Shown here piece by piece: positions 54,955-63,220 of a stretch of DNA of 64,000 nt; the first letter of the stretch is position 1, and the number at the start of each line of letters is the position of its first letter. Under the pieces are notes generated by a model. That model was not told where the DNA came from, did no database searches, and worked only from the letters and a program-made list of their open reading frames with translations. Source of the DNA: Muribaculaceae bacterium (GTDB lineage Bacteria > Bacteroidota > Bacteroidia > Bacteroidales > Muribaculaceae). A program made the translations under genes and the position numbers. The stretch spans positions 1-64,000 of the forward strand of contig JAFLTL010000011.1 of the NCBI GenBank assembly GCA_022510505.1, in the 5' to 3' direction.

Positions 54955-56961
54955 TCAGTTGAGGAATTGAATTGAGAGCCCCAGCTGGAATCTGCGCGGA
55001 TTCAACGGATAATGGGGCAAAGAGAAATAATCGGGTTTGCCAAACAGCCCTTGATTCACGTGAGAGAACATGACATAGAAGACCGTTTTACCGAGTTTCA
55101 TGTTCAAATAGGCGTTCATAAACGGAAAACCGCCGAGTTTAATTCTTTCCTCTGCGTCGGGAACATTGTAATTGTGGAAAGTCATCGTTTCGGGTTGATA
55201 CCCGATTGCATCATATTTTGTGTAATAATCACAATTCACACCGAATTGAACATCCAGCACTCTTGCGATCTTGAATCTCAAATACATGTTGGAGTTTACC
55301 ACAAACTTCGGCATAGGGATGACATCACTGTTGGATGATGTTTGCAAAATAAGCTGATTGTCCCAGTGCCATGCCTTGAAGGCGAAGTTCTGCCACAGCA
55401 TCGCACTGAAGATCTGCACGTTTCCGTCGTGTTGAACCGGCATGCAGTTATAATCGAAATAAATATAGTTCTGTATGTTTTCCACCCCAATGTTAAGTCG
55501 GGTTCTGCTGAAGGGAACGGTCAGCTCACCTCCCAGTCTGACGCGCCTTGTCTTGCCGAAGTCGTTTTTCCAGATAAAGTGGTTTGAGATGAAATTCTCC
55601 ACGAAATAAGACGGTGCCTCATTCTTGAAACTACCGTAGGCCATCAATCCCAGTGAATCCTTAAAAATTGGAATCTTCGTGTTGATGTTTCCGTCTATTT
55701 TGACATCTCCGGCGGTTCGTCCGGTAACACCCAGCTCGGCAGTCGCTTCATATTTCAGAATAGAGCCCGTTTGCTTAGTCAGCTGTGCTCCTATGCTGAA
55801 TTGAGCCTCATTCTTGTGTGACACGGGTATCTCACCCATGTATTCGTCGAGTCCGCGAGGTTTCTCTTCGACCGGCATGTAGAGCATACTATCGGCAGTT
55901 TGTTTGTAGGATCGAAGGTCGATAGAGGCATAAGCAGCCAACCCGAATTTGGCATATTTGTTGAAACCTTCAAGCAACGACAATCCCAGCGTGTTCTTGA
56001 CCGACGAATAGGACGTATGGTCGGTTGTTCCGTCGGCCGTCAAATATCTCTCGGGCCAGAATTCTGCATCCTGTTGGGCGTTGGCATTGGTAAACTTATG
56101 CTTACCCTCATTCCAGTTGAGAGTCCATGTGAATGCCGTGACAGGCACATATTCCTCGATTACAGTCGAGTCTTCCTGAAGTATGTCACGATAGAAACCA
56201 AGCTTATACTTGGCATTGATGAACACGTCGGTGCTCTTTGTTCGGTTCTGGGCTTGAGTCAGATTGGTCGGGATGCTCTTGGGATTGATTGAGGTTGTTC
56301 CTCCCTGAACCTCAGCCGGGTCGGTGATATACAGATCATCGGTGATTCCCCCGTTCTCGCGGTTTGACAAATTGTAATGATAATGATAGAACTGCACCTC
56401 AAACTTGTCGGCTATATAAGATCCGTTGAGGCCCCAAGTGAAATTCTTCACTGCCTGGTTATCATAACTTCCCTTTGAGTAGAGATAGTCCAGAATAGCG
56501 CCAAATTGCAGCTGCTTGTTGACGTTCCCCGAAAAGATGGCATTCAACCGGTCTTGTCCGTTATAGCGGTCGCCCCCGAAATTATAGGACACCAAAGTCA
56601 TTGGAATCCGTGTGTTGTAGAACTTTATTTTTTCCAGCGATGGAACCCAAGGCCACAAACCGTCGGCAAAAAAGAAATCGGTCATAGGCTTTCGGTCGAA
56701 GAAAATCAGGTTTGTGCCGGGGTCGCCCAAATTGCCGGTAGTAGCCCATGCAGGTGTCACAGCCGATGGCACCGATCTCAGCGAGTAGTCGATGAAGGCC
56801 GTGTCGATTGTCGACGGTTCCCTCAGTCCTAACGGCTGAAGGTCGGTCCACGCATAGGCGGTGCTCAAGTCGGGCAACTTCTCTTTCGATTGCCCCTGAA
56901 CGAGTTGACAAACCGCTACACTTAAACTTAAAAGAAACAGTTTAAGAGGTTTCATAGGCAT
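54955..56961 (-). CDS. Putative porin, Porin_10 type
   Basis: Outer-membrane beta-barrel of the Bacteroidetes putative-porin family. The 668-residue product has a signal peptide (about 1-24, cut after GQ), an N-terminal segment with a conserved TNLIFFDRKPMTDFFF-like motif and a long series of amphipathic strands ending in Phe-rich RFQLGLSIQFLN, which is a typical OMP C-terminus. Start choice lies between ATG 56961 and 56955 two codons later. It is the first gene of the porin-binding protein-CYTH unit and divergent from rsfS. Confidence 0.85.
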   Translation of the reverse strand: MPMKPLKLFLLSLSVAVCQLVQGQSKEKLPDLSTAYAWTDLQPLGLREPSTIDTAFIDYSLRSVPSAVTPAWATTGNLGDPGTNLIFFDRKPMTDFFFADGLWPWVPSLEKIKFYNTRIPMTLVSYNFGGDRYNGQDRLNAIFSGNVNKQLQFGAILDYLYSKGSYDNQAVKNFTWGLNGSYIADKFEVQFYHYHYNLSNRENGGITDDLYITDPAEVQGGTTSINPKSIPTNLTQAQNRTKSTDVFINAKYKLGFYRDILQEDSTVIEEYVPVTAFTWTLNWNEGKHKFTNANAQQDAEFWPERYLTADGTTDHTSYSSVKNTLGLSLLEGFNKYAKFGLAAYASIDLRSYKQTADSMLYMPVEEKPRGLDEYMGEIPVSHKNEAQFSIGAQLTKQTGSILKYEATAELGVTGRTAGDVKIDGNINTKIPIFKDSLGLMAYGSFKNEAPSYFVENFISNHFIWKNDFGKTRRVRLGGELTVPFSRTRLNIGVENIQNYIYFDYNCMPVQHDGNVQIFSAMLWQNFAFKAWHWDNQLILQTSSNSDVIPMPKFVVNSNMYLRFKIARVLDVQFGVNCDYYTKYDAIGYQPETMTFHNYNVPDAEERIKLGGFPFMNAYLNMKLGKTVFYVMFSHVNQGLFGKPDYFSLPHYPLNPRRFQLGLSIQFLN

Positions 56962-56995
56962 GCAAAATTACAAAAAAACTATCAAAGAAATTTAT

Positions 56996-57003
56996 TAACT
57001 TTG
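56996..57003 (+). promoter_or_regulatory. Putative rsfS -7 box
   Basis: TAACTTTG at 56996-57003 lies 45 nt upstream of ATG 57049. It overlaps the in-frame TTG at 57001 that would otherwise extend rsfS, so that earlier start is unlikely. A minus-strand box (CAAAATTA, 56963-56970) sits directly before the porin start. Confidence 0.5.
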
Positions 57004-57048
57004 CATATTAAATGGCCTAACGTTAAAGGTAAACCATCAAACGGCAAT

Positions 57049-57408
57049 ATGACCGATAAATCTTCAGTAATTCCGAAAATAATCGAAGGCATCCAGGAAC
57101 GTAAGGGACGCGGCATCACCGTCATCGACCTTTCCGAGGTCGAGAATTCAGGCGTCGACAGCTTTGTCATCTGCCAGGGAACCTCGCCTACCCATGTCGC
57201 CGCAGTGGCCGACAGTATTCGCGAGCATCTCCACGAGAAATATGGCATAAAACCCTATAACTACGACGGTTACCGCAACGCCCAGTGGATTGTGATTGAC
57301 TACGGTCCCACATTGGTCCACGTCTTCACTCCTGAAAACCGCCTTCTCTACAATTTAGAGGAACTTTGGAGCGATGGAAAAATCTCCACTGTTCCCGATT
57401 TAGACTAA
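57049..57408 (+). CDS. rsfS: Ribosomal silencing factor RsfS
   Basis: Binds L14 of the 50S subunit and blocks subunit joining under starvation. The 119-residue product (ATG 57049) has the conserved DSFVICQGTSPTHVAAVADSI and YRNAQWIVIDYGPTLVHVFTPENR regions, ending YNLEELWSDG. A TTG at 57001 would add 16 residues but lies in the promoter box. ftsH follows after 26 nt, the common rsfS-ftsH order in Bacteroidetes. Confidence 0.94.
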   Translation: MTDKSSVIPKIIEGIQERKGRGITVIDLSEVENSGVDSFVICQGTSPTHVAAVADSIREHLHEKYGIKPYNYDGYRNAQWIVIDYGPTLVHVFTPENRLLYNLEELWSDGKISTVPDLD

Positions 57409-57434
57409 AAATCAAGAAATTCCAATAAAATCAA

Positions 57435-59528
57435 ATGGAACCTCCCAAAAAGAAAAAGACCATCAAATTCAGTGTGTATTGGATGTATGCCGTGATTCTC
57501 CTGTTATTGGCAGGCATCTTCTACCTTGATGATAATTCGATAACAAAGGATGTCAGCTATTCCGACTTCGAGAAATACGTCGAATCGGGAGGAGTTGACC
57601 AAATCATCGTGTTCTCCAAAAAGGACCAGGCCGAGGCGGTTCTCAACGACTCTTTGGCCCGTGTCATTTTCCACGAGTCCCAGTTCCAGAAGTCGTCGGG
57701 CATCGCAGCACGTGTGGTAACCGAGATTCCTTCGGCTTCGAAGCTTCAGGACAAGATCGACGAATGGAAAGCCCAGGGTTATTTCAACGGTGAAGTGAAA
57801 TATGAAAAAGGCAGCGACTTCTTATCGTTGTTATGGACTTTCGGTCCCGTGTTGCTGCTCATTGCCTTCTGGATTTTCTTCATGAAGAGAATGTCGGGCG
57901 GATCCGGCGGAGGAGCTGGAGGAGTATTCAGCGTTGGCAAATCGAAAGCTCAGATATTCGACAAGGACGGTCCGGTAAAGGTCACTTTCAAGGATGTAGC
58001 GGGACTTTCCGAAGCGAAAACCGAAATAGAAGAAATTGTTGAATTCCTTAAGAACCCCCAACGTTACACCGATCTTGGAGGAAAGATACCCAAGGGAGCA
58101 TTGTTGGTGGGACCTCCGGGAACCGGTAAGACTCTTCTTGCTAAGGCTGTGGCCGGTGAGGCCAACGTTCCGTTCTTTTCAATGTCGGGTTCCGATTTCG
58201 TTGAGATGTTCGTCGGAGTTGGAGCATCGCGTGTGCGCGACCTTTTCCGCCAGGCCAAGGAGAAAGCGCCATGTATCGTGTTCATCGATGAGATTGATGC
58301 TGTAGGACGTGCCCGCGGGAAAAACCCCAACATGGGTGCCAACGATGAACGTGAGAACACCCTCAACCAGTTGCTGACCGAGATGGACGGTTTCGGGACC
58401 AATAGCGGTGTGATTATCCTCGCCGCCACCAACCGAGCCGACATTCTGGACAAGGCTTTGCTTCGTGCCGGTCGTTTCGACCGTCAGATCTACGTTGAGC
58501 TACCCGACCTGAACGACCGTGTGGCAATCTTCAACGTTCACCTGAAGAAGATTAAACTCGATGACTCGGTAGATGTAGAATTGCTGGCACGCCAAACCCC
58601 CGGTTTCTCCGGAGCCGAGATAGCAAATGTTTGTAACGAGGCCGCTCTGATTGCAGCGCGTCACAACAAGACCACTGTAGGACGCCAGGATTTCATCGAT
58701 GCAGTCGACCGAATCATTGGCGGATTGGAGAAAAAGACAAAGATAACAACCGACGAGGAAAAGCATGCGATAGCGGTCCATGAGGCCGGACATGCCACCG
58801 TTTCGTGGCATCTTAAATATGCCAACCCTCTGATTAAGGTAACAATTGTGCCTCGCGGCAAAGCTCTGGGTGCTGCATGGTATCTGCCCGAAGAACGTCA
58901 GATAACCCCGTCCCAGGCATTGCTTGACGAGATGTGCGCTACTCTTGGCGGCCGTGCTGCCGAGGAGGTGTTCCTTGGACGCATCTCTACCGGAGCTGCC
59001 AACGACCTTGAGCGAGTTACCAAGCAGGCCTATGCTATGGTTGTCTACTATGGCATGAGCGACAAACTTCCCAATCTGTCCTACTACGACTCCACCGGTC
59101 AGGACTACGGCTTCTCTAAACCCTATAGCGACCACCGTGCCCGCATGATCGATGAAGAAGTATCGAGAATCGTGGCCGAGCAATATGAGCGTGCCAAACA
59201 GATACTGCGCGACAAAGCAGCTGGTCACAACGAACTGGCCGATACCCTCATCACTCGCGAAGTAATCTTTACCGAAGATGTAGAACGAATCTTCGGTAAA
59301 CGCCAGTGGGCATCACGAACCGAGGAAATCCTGGCAGCCAACGCAAAGAACCAGGAGGTTCCCGCCCTTCCGGCCGATGCCAAGGATGAATCGCAGGAGG
59401 AAGATGAAACCGGAAAATCGGAAAACGAAACACCGGGCGACAACGAGGTGACCGAACCTCAGGCCACTTCTGACGTGACCGATGTAGAGGCCGAGGAACT
59501 CCCGCCGCTTCCTTCTGACGAAAAATAA
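57435..59528 (+). CDS. ftsH: ATP-dependent zinc metalloprotease FtsH
   Basis: Membrane-anchored AAA+ protease for membrane and short-lived proteins. The 697-residue product has TM1 (about 15-30), a periplasmic domain, TM2 (about 128-150), Walker A G226-T233 (GPPGTGKT), Walker B FIDEIDA, the second region of homology with RPGRFDR-like RAGRFDR, and the zinc motif H449EAGH453. The C-terminus (about 640-697) is a long acidic tail rich in Glu, Asp and Pro, longer than in E. coli FtsH and typical of the phylum. Second gene of the rsfS operon. Confidence 0.97.
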   Translation: MEPPKKKKTIKFSVYWMYAVILLLLAGIFYLDDNSITKDVSYSDFEKYVESGGVDQIIVFSKKDQAEAVLNDSLARVIFHESQFQKSSGIAARVVTEIPSASKLQDKIDEWKAQGYFNGEVKYEKGSDFLSLLWTFGPVLLLIAFWIFFMKRMSGGSGGGAGGVFSVGKSKAQIFDKDGPVKVTFKDVAGLSEAKTEIEEIVEFLKNPQRYTDLGGKIPKGALLVGPPGTGKTLLAKAVAGEANVPFFSMSGSDFVEMFVGVGASRVRDLFRQAKEKAPCIVFIDEIDAVGRARGKNPNMGANDERENTLNQLLTEMDGFGTNSGVIILAATNRADILDKALLRAGRFDRQIYVELPDLNDRVAIFNVHLKKIKLDDSVDVELLARQTPGFSGAEIANVCNEAALIAARHNKTTVGRQDFIDAVDRIIGGLEKKTKITTDEEKHAIAVHEAGHATVSWHLKYANPLIKVTIVPRGKALGAAWYLPEERQITPSQALLDEMCATLGGRAAEEVFLGRISTGAANDLERVTKQAYAMVVYYGMSDKLPNLSYYDSTGQDYGFSKPYSDHRARMIDEEVSRIVAEQYERAKQILRDKAAGHNELADTLITREVIFTEDVERIFGKRQWASRTEEILAANAKNQEVPALPADAKDESQEEDETGKSENETPGDNEVTEPQATSDVTDVEAEELPPLPSDEK

Positions 59529-59535
59529 CATCACG

Positions 59536-59715
59536 ATGGACCAACTCCCACAGGATCCGTTCATCCTTCTCAGCTGGACCAATACGATGTTGCGCGACCG
59601 TTATGGTTCGCTCGACGAGTTGTGTGACGACCTCGATATTGCCCGGGAGGAACTCGAGGATAAACTTCGTGCGGCAGGTTTCACCTATTCGGCTGAAACA
59701 AACCGGTTCCTATAA
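59536..59715 (+). CDS. DUF4250 small protein
   Basis: A 59-residue protein, short enough to be missed. It reads MDQLPQDPFILLSW near the start, LRDRYGSLDELCDDL in the middle and ends YSAETNRFL. The layout LPxDPxxLLSxxNxxLRDxYxSLDELCxDL, followed by a G-x-Y and a final N-x-F, matches DUF4250. This family has no known function. It begins 7 nt after ftsH stops and ends 26 nt before uvrD, within the operon. Codon use matches the neighbours. Confidence 0.85.
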   Translation: MDQLPQDPFILLSWTNTMLRDRYGSLDELCDDLDIAREELEDKLRAAGFTYSAETNRFL

Positions 59716-59741
59716 GCGGGCTTAACTGTAAAGGGAGAACT

Positions 59742-62075
59742 ATGGACGATTATCTGGCTCAATTAAACCGGCAACAACGCGAGGCTGTCCTTTGGCTCGA
59801 CAGCCCCCAGCTTGTCATAGCTGGAGCCGGATCGGGCAAAACCCGTGTGCTGACCTATAAGATAATCCACCTGCTCGCCAAAGGCTACAAACCGTGGCGC
59901 ATAATGGCTCTCACCTTCACCAACAAGGCAGCGCGCGAGATGCGCGAGCGAATCGATGCCCTGGTGGGCGATGAGGTGAGCAAGCGGTTGTGGATGGGCA
60001 CCTTCCACTCCATCTTCCTTAGAATCCTGCGTTCCCATTCCGAAAAAATCGGCTACCGAAAGGATTTCACCATCTACGATGCCGACGACTCCAAGGCCTT
60101 GGTCAAGACTATCATCAAAGAGATGAACCTTGACGACAAGATTTATAAAGTCTCGTCAGTTTTGGGAGCTATCTCCGCCGCAAAGAACGCTTTGATTTCT
60201 CCGGCTGCCTATGCTGCCGATAAAGACATTCGTGACCAGGACTTTCGCTCACGTCGCCCGTTGATCCATCGCATCTACGACACCTATCAGCGTCGTTGCT
60301 ACATGGCCAACGTCATGGACTTCGACGATATCCTGTTTTTCACGAACATGCTGTTGCGTGACTGTCCCGAGATTCTCAACCATTACCGCGAATATTTCCA
60401 ATACATCCTGGTCGATGAGTATCAGGACACTAACTTCGCCCAACATGCAATCATCAGGCGTCTGACGGAAAATCAGACCAATCTTTCGGTTGTTGGCGAC
60501 GATGCCCAGAGCATCTACTCATTCCGTGGTGCCAACATCGGGAACATTCTCAACATGCAGAATGTCTACCCCGACCTGCGCATCTTCAAGCTCGAGCAGA
60601 ACTATCGTTCCACAAAGACAATCATCGAGGCTGCCAACTCCCTGATATCAAAGAACACACGTCAGATTCCAAAGCAGATCTTCTCAAAAAACGAGGATGG
60701 AAAGCCCATCGAGATAATAAAAAGCTACAGCGACTTCGAGGAAGGCTACCTGATCGCCAACCGAATCAGCCAGATGAAACTCTCATCCCACGATTCCTAT
60801 AGCGATTACGCCATCCTCTACCGCACAAACGCCCAGTCGCGAACCCTCGAGGAATCGCTGCGCAAGCGTAATATCCCTTATCGTATCTACGGTGCACTTT
60901 CTTTCTATCAGCGCAAGGAAATCAAGGATGCCATCGCCTACTTTCGTCTCGTTGTGAATCCCTCCGACGAGGAAGCCTTCCGGCGCATCATCAACTATCC
61001 GGCTCGGGGTATCGGTGAAACCACCGTTTCTAAAATCAGCGATGCGGCCACCATCGGATCCACATCCTTGTGGAATGTCATCAACGATCCCTCGACCTAT
61101 TCGCTGAATGTCAACTCGGGCACACGTCGCAAGCTCGAGGGATTCGCCAACCTTATTCGTGAATTCATCGAAGCAAATTCAGGCGGCATGAATGCCTACG
61201 AACTCGGCGAGCTGATAATTCGCAAGACTCAGATTCTGTCCATACTCCTGAGCGACCGCACTCCCGAGAGCATTTCTCGCCAGGAGAACCTCCAGGAACT
61301 CCTCAACGGCTTGCGCACCTTTGTCCAGAATCGCCTTGAAGAGGGTGAAACCGAGAGCATCTCGATGAGCGACTTCCTCTCGGAAGTCTCCCTCGCCACC
61401 GACTTCGAACGCAATGAAAACAACGATGGCGAAGCCGTCTCGCTGATGACCGTTCACTCTGCCAAAGGATTGGAGTTCAAGAACGTCTGTATTGTAGGTG
61501 TAGAGGAGGACCTTTTTCCGGCCATGCTCTCCACGATGTCGTTCGACGATATCGAGGAGGAGAGGCGCCTGCTTTATGTTGCCATCACCCGAGCGAAGAA
61601 ACAATGCATTCTCTCCTATGCCGCATCTCGCTACCGCAACGGCCAGACCACCACATGCTTCCCTTCGCGGTTCCTGCGTGATATCGATAGCCGCTATCTC
61701 CGGGAAGCCGGAACCACCAGCAGTCTGACATCCAATTTTGATACCTGGGATAGGAGTCCTCAAGTCTTCAGGCCGGCAAGTTTTCAGGGCGGCAAGTCTT
61801 CAGGGGGGCAAGTCGGCAAGTCGTCAAGTCGTAATGAAAACTCGAAGACTCGACAACCTGAAAACTCTACGACTCTAAAGCCTGATGACGGCTACAGTCT
61901 ACACGAGGCCGGAGAGTTGAAAGTTGGCATGAACATCGAACACAACCGGTTCGGACGCGGACACATCGTCTCCATCGACCGGTCGAGCACCGACGATCGA
62001 ATCGTGGTGTCATTCTCCAATGTCGAGACCAAAACGCTCCTCCTCAAATTCGCTCGCTTTAAAATCGTCGATTAA
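59742..62075 (+). CDS. uvrD: UvrD/PcrA-type DNA helicase
   Basis: Superfamily 1 helicase for repair and replication restart. The 777-residue product has the Q-motif LNRQQREAV, Walker A AGAGSGKT (27-34), motif Ia ALTFTNKAAREM, motif II VDEYQDTN (about 224-231), VVGDDAQSIYSFRGA, EQNYRS, MTVHSAKGLEF and EERRLLYVAITRAKK. Near residues about 674-714 a linker is encoded by tandem repeats (61761-61832). The C-terminal part has a GMNIEHNRFGRGHIVSID segment as in UvrD/PcrA tails. The start follows the DUF4250 gene by 26 nt; its TAA overlaps the nspC ATG by one base. Confidence 0.95.
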   Translation: MDDYLAQLNRQQREAVLWLDSPQLVIAGAGSGKTRVLTYKIIHLLAKGYKPWRIMALTFTNKAAREMRERIDALVGDEVSKRLWMGTFHSIFLRILRSHSEKIGYRKDFTIYDADDSKALVKTIIKEMNLDDKIYKVSSVLGAISAAKNALISPAAYAADKDIRDQDFRSRRPLIHRIYDTYQRRCYMANVMDFDDILFFTNMLLRDCPEILNHYREYFQYILVDEYQDTNFAQHAIIRRLTENQTNLSVVGDDAQSIYSFRGANIGNILNMQNVYPDLRIFKLEQNYRSTKTIIEAANSLISKNTRQIPKQIFSKNEDGKPIEIIKSYSDFEEGYLIANRISQMKLSSHDSYSDYAILYRTNAQSRTLEESLRKRNIPYRIYGALSFYQRKEIKDAIAYFRLVVNPSDEEAFRRIINYPARGIGETTVSKISDAATIGSTSLWNVINDPSTYSLNVNSGTRRKLEGFANLIREFIEANSGGMNAYELGELIIRKTQILSILLSDRTPESISRQENLQELLNGLRTFVQNRLEEGETESISMSDFLSEVSLATDFERNENNDGEAVSLMTVHSAKGLEFKNVCIVGVEEDLFPAMLSTMSFDDIEEERRLLYVAITRAKKQCILSYAASRYRNGQTTTCFPSRFLRDIDSRYLREAGTTSSLTSNFDTWDRSPQVFRPASFQGGKSSGGQVGKSSSRNENSKTRQPENSTTLKPDDGYSLHEAGELKVGMNIEHNRFGRGHIVSIDRSSTDDRIVVSFSNVETKTLLLKFARFKIVD
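61761..61832 (+). repeat. In-frame tandem repeat inside uvrD
   Basis: Three 16-bp units (61761-61776, 61777-61792, 61793-61808; each CAAGTyTTCAGGsssG) are followed by three 8-bp units CAAGTCGG/CAAGTCGT (61809-61832). Downstream 61850-61875 carries sequence complementary to the units, with CCTGAAAACT (61857-61866) opposing AGTTTTCAGG (61779-61788). Neither unit length is a multiple of three, but three copies of each keep the frame. The encoded stretch is a Ser/Gly-rich linker. Confidence 0.8.
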
Positions 62076-63220
62076 TGAAACTCGAGCTCCCTACACCTTG
62101 TTTTGTCATCTACGAAGAGAAGATCGACCGCAATCTTGAGCTGATCGACCGGGTTCGTCACGAAGCAGGCGTGGAGATTGTAATGGCGTTCAAAGCCAAT
62201 GCGGTTTGGCGCACCTTCGAGTTGTTGCGTCATCGCGGTTTTGGGTTTGCGGCCAGTTCCTTGAACGAGTTGCGCCTTGGCTACGAGGAACTGCATCGCC
62301 GCGGTCACACCTACTGTCTGGCTTATAAACCCGAAACATTCGGCGAAGTCCTCGCCATGAGCTCCCATCTCACCTTCAACAGCATAACCCAGTGGGAACA
62401 GTTCCGGGGCAAGATTGATGCGTGGAACACTACCCATCCCGACAGTCACGTATCACCCGGACTACGCGTCAACCCGCATTGCAGTGTTATTGAAACCGAT
62501 CTCTATAACCCGGCCCTACCGGGGTCCCGCTTCGGTGTGGCAGCGGCCGATCTCGCCGAATTGCCTCAGGGTATTGAGGGACTGCACTTCCATCAGCTGT
62601 GTGAGTCCTCCTCGGCCGACCTCGAGAAAGTTCTGGATGCCTTCGAGAGCTCCTTCGGTCATCTTCTGCCGGCTGTCGAGTGGGTAAACATGGGTGGCGG
62701 CCATCTCATGACGCGTGAGGGCTACGACATCTACCACCTTGTGAAACTGCTGCGAGGTTTCCGTGAGCGCTATCCCCAGATAAGTGTTATCCTCGAACCC
62801 GGGAGCGCCTTCATGTGGCAAACCGGTGACTTACTGGCCACAGTTATGGATGTCGTTGTTAACGATGGTGTGGCTACTGCCATCATCGACGCTTCATTCA
62901 CCTGTCACATGCCCGACACCCTCGAGATGCCCTATAAACCCGCCATTGCCGAGGCCCTTCCCGAAGGTTCCTGCGGCCACAGCTACACCCTTGGGGGAAA
63001 CTCCTGCCTCAGTGGCGACTACAAAGGCGAATGGACCTTCGCCGAGCCGTTGAAGCCGGGCGATCGGCTGACATTCCGCGACATGAACCACTACACAACC
63101 GTCAAGACCACTATGTTCAACGGCCTCGACCATCCGTCGATTGCCATTGTCAGGAGTAACGGTACGGTTGAAATCCTTCGGCAATTCACCTACGACGACT
63201 ATAAATCCCGCATGTCATGA
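62075..63220 (+). CDS. nspC: Carboxynorspermidine decarboxylase
   Basis: PLP-dependent decarboxylase of the alternative spermidine/norspermidine route, converting carboxy(nor)spermidine to (nor)spermidine. The 381-residue product has the PLP lysine K40 in MAFKANAV, the HFHQLCES segment, GGGHLMTREGY, EPGSAFMWQTG and the late CLSGDYKGEW motif, of the alanine-racemase-fold group IV type. Relatives DapF/LysA differ at the HFHQLCES and CLSGD motifs. The ATG overlaps the uvrD TAA by one base and its TGA overlaps the next ATG by 4 nt. The partner dehydrogenase gene was not seen. Confidence 0.93.
   Translation: MKLELPTPCFVIYEEKIDRNLELIDRVRHEAGVEIVMAFKANAVWRTFELLRHRGFGFAASSLNELRLGYEELHRRGHTYCLAYKPETFGEVLAMSSHLTFNSITQWEQFRGKIDAWNTTHPDSHVSPGLRVNPHCSVIETDLYNPALPGSRFGVAAADLAELPQGIEGLHFHQLCESSSADLEKVLDAFESSFGHLLPAVEWVNMGGGHLMTREGYDIYHLVKLLRGFRERYPQISVILEPGSAFMWQTGDLLATVMDVVVNDGVATAIIDASFTCHMPDTLEMPYKPAIAEALPEGSCGHSYTLGGNSCLSGDYKGEWTFAEPLKPGDRLTFRDMNHYTTVKTTMFNGLDHPSIAIVRSNGTVEILRQFTYDDYKSRMS

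Noticed and set aside
58500-59228. 242-residue minus-strand frame antisense to ftsH
   Set aside because: Shadow of the ftsH protease region; no recognisable motif, no start-site signal.
61761-61875. CRISPR array
   Set aside because: Units adjoin without spacers and lie in frame inside uvrD.
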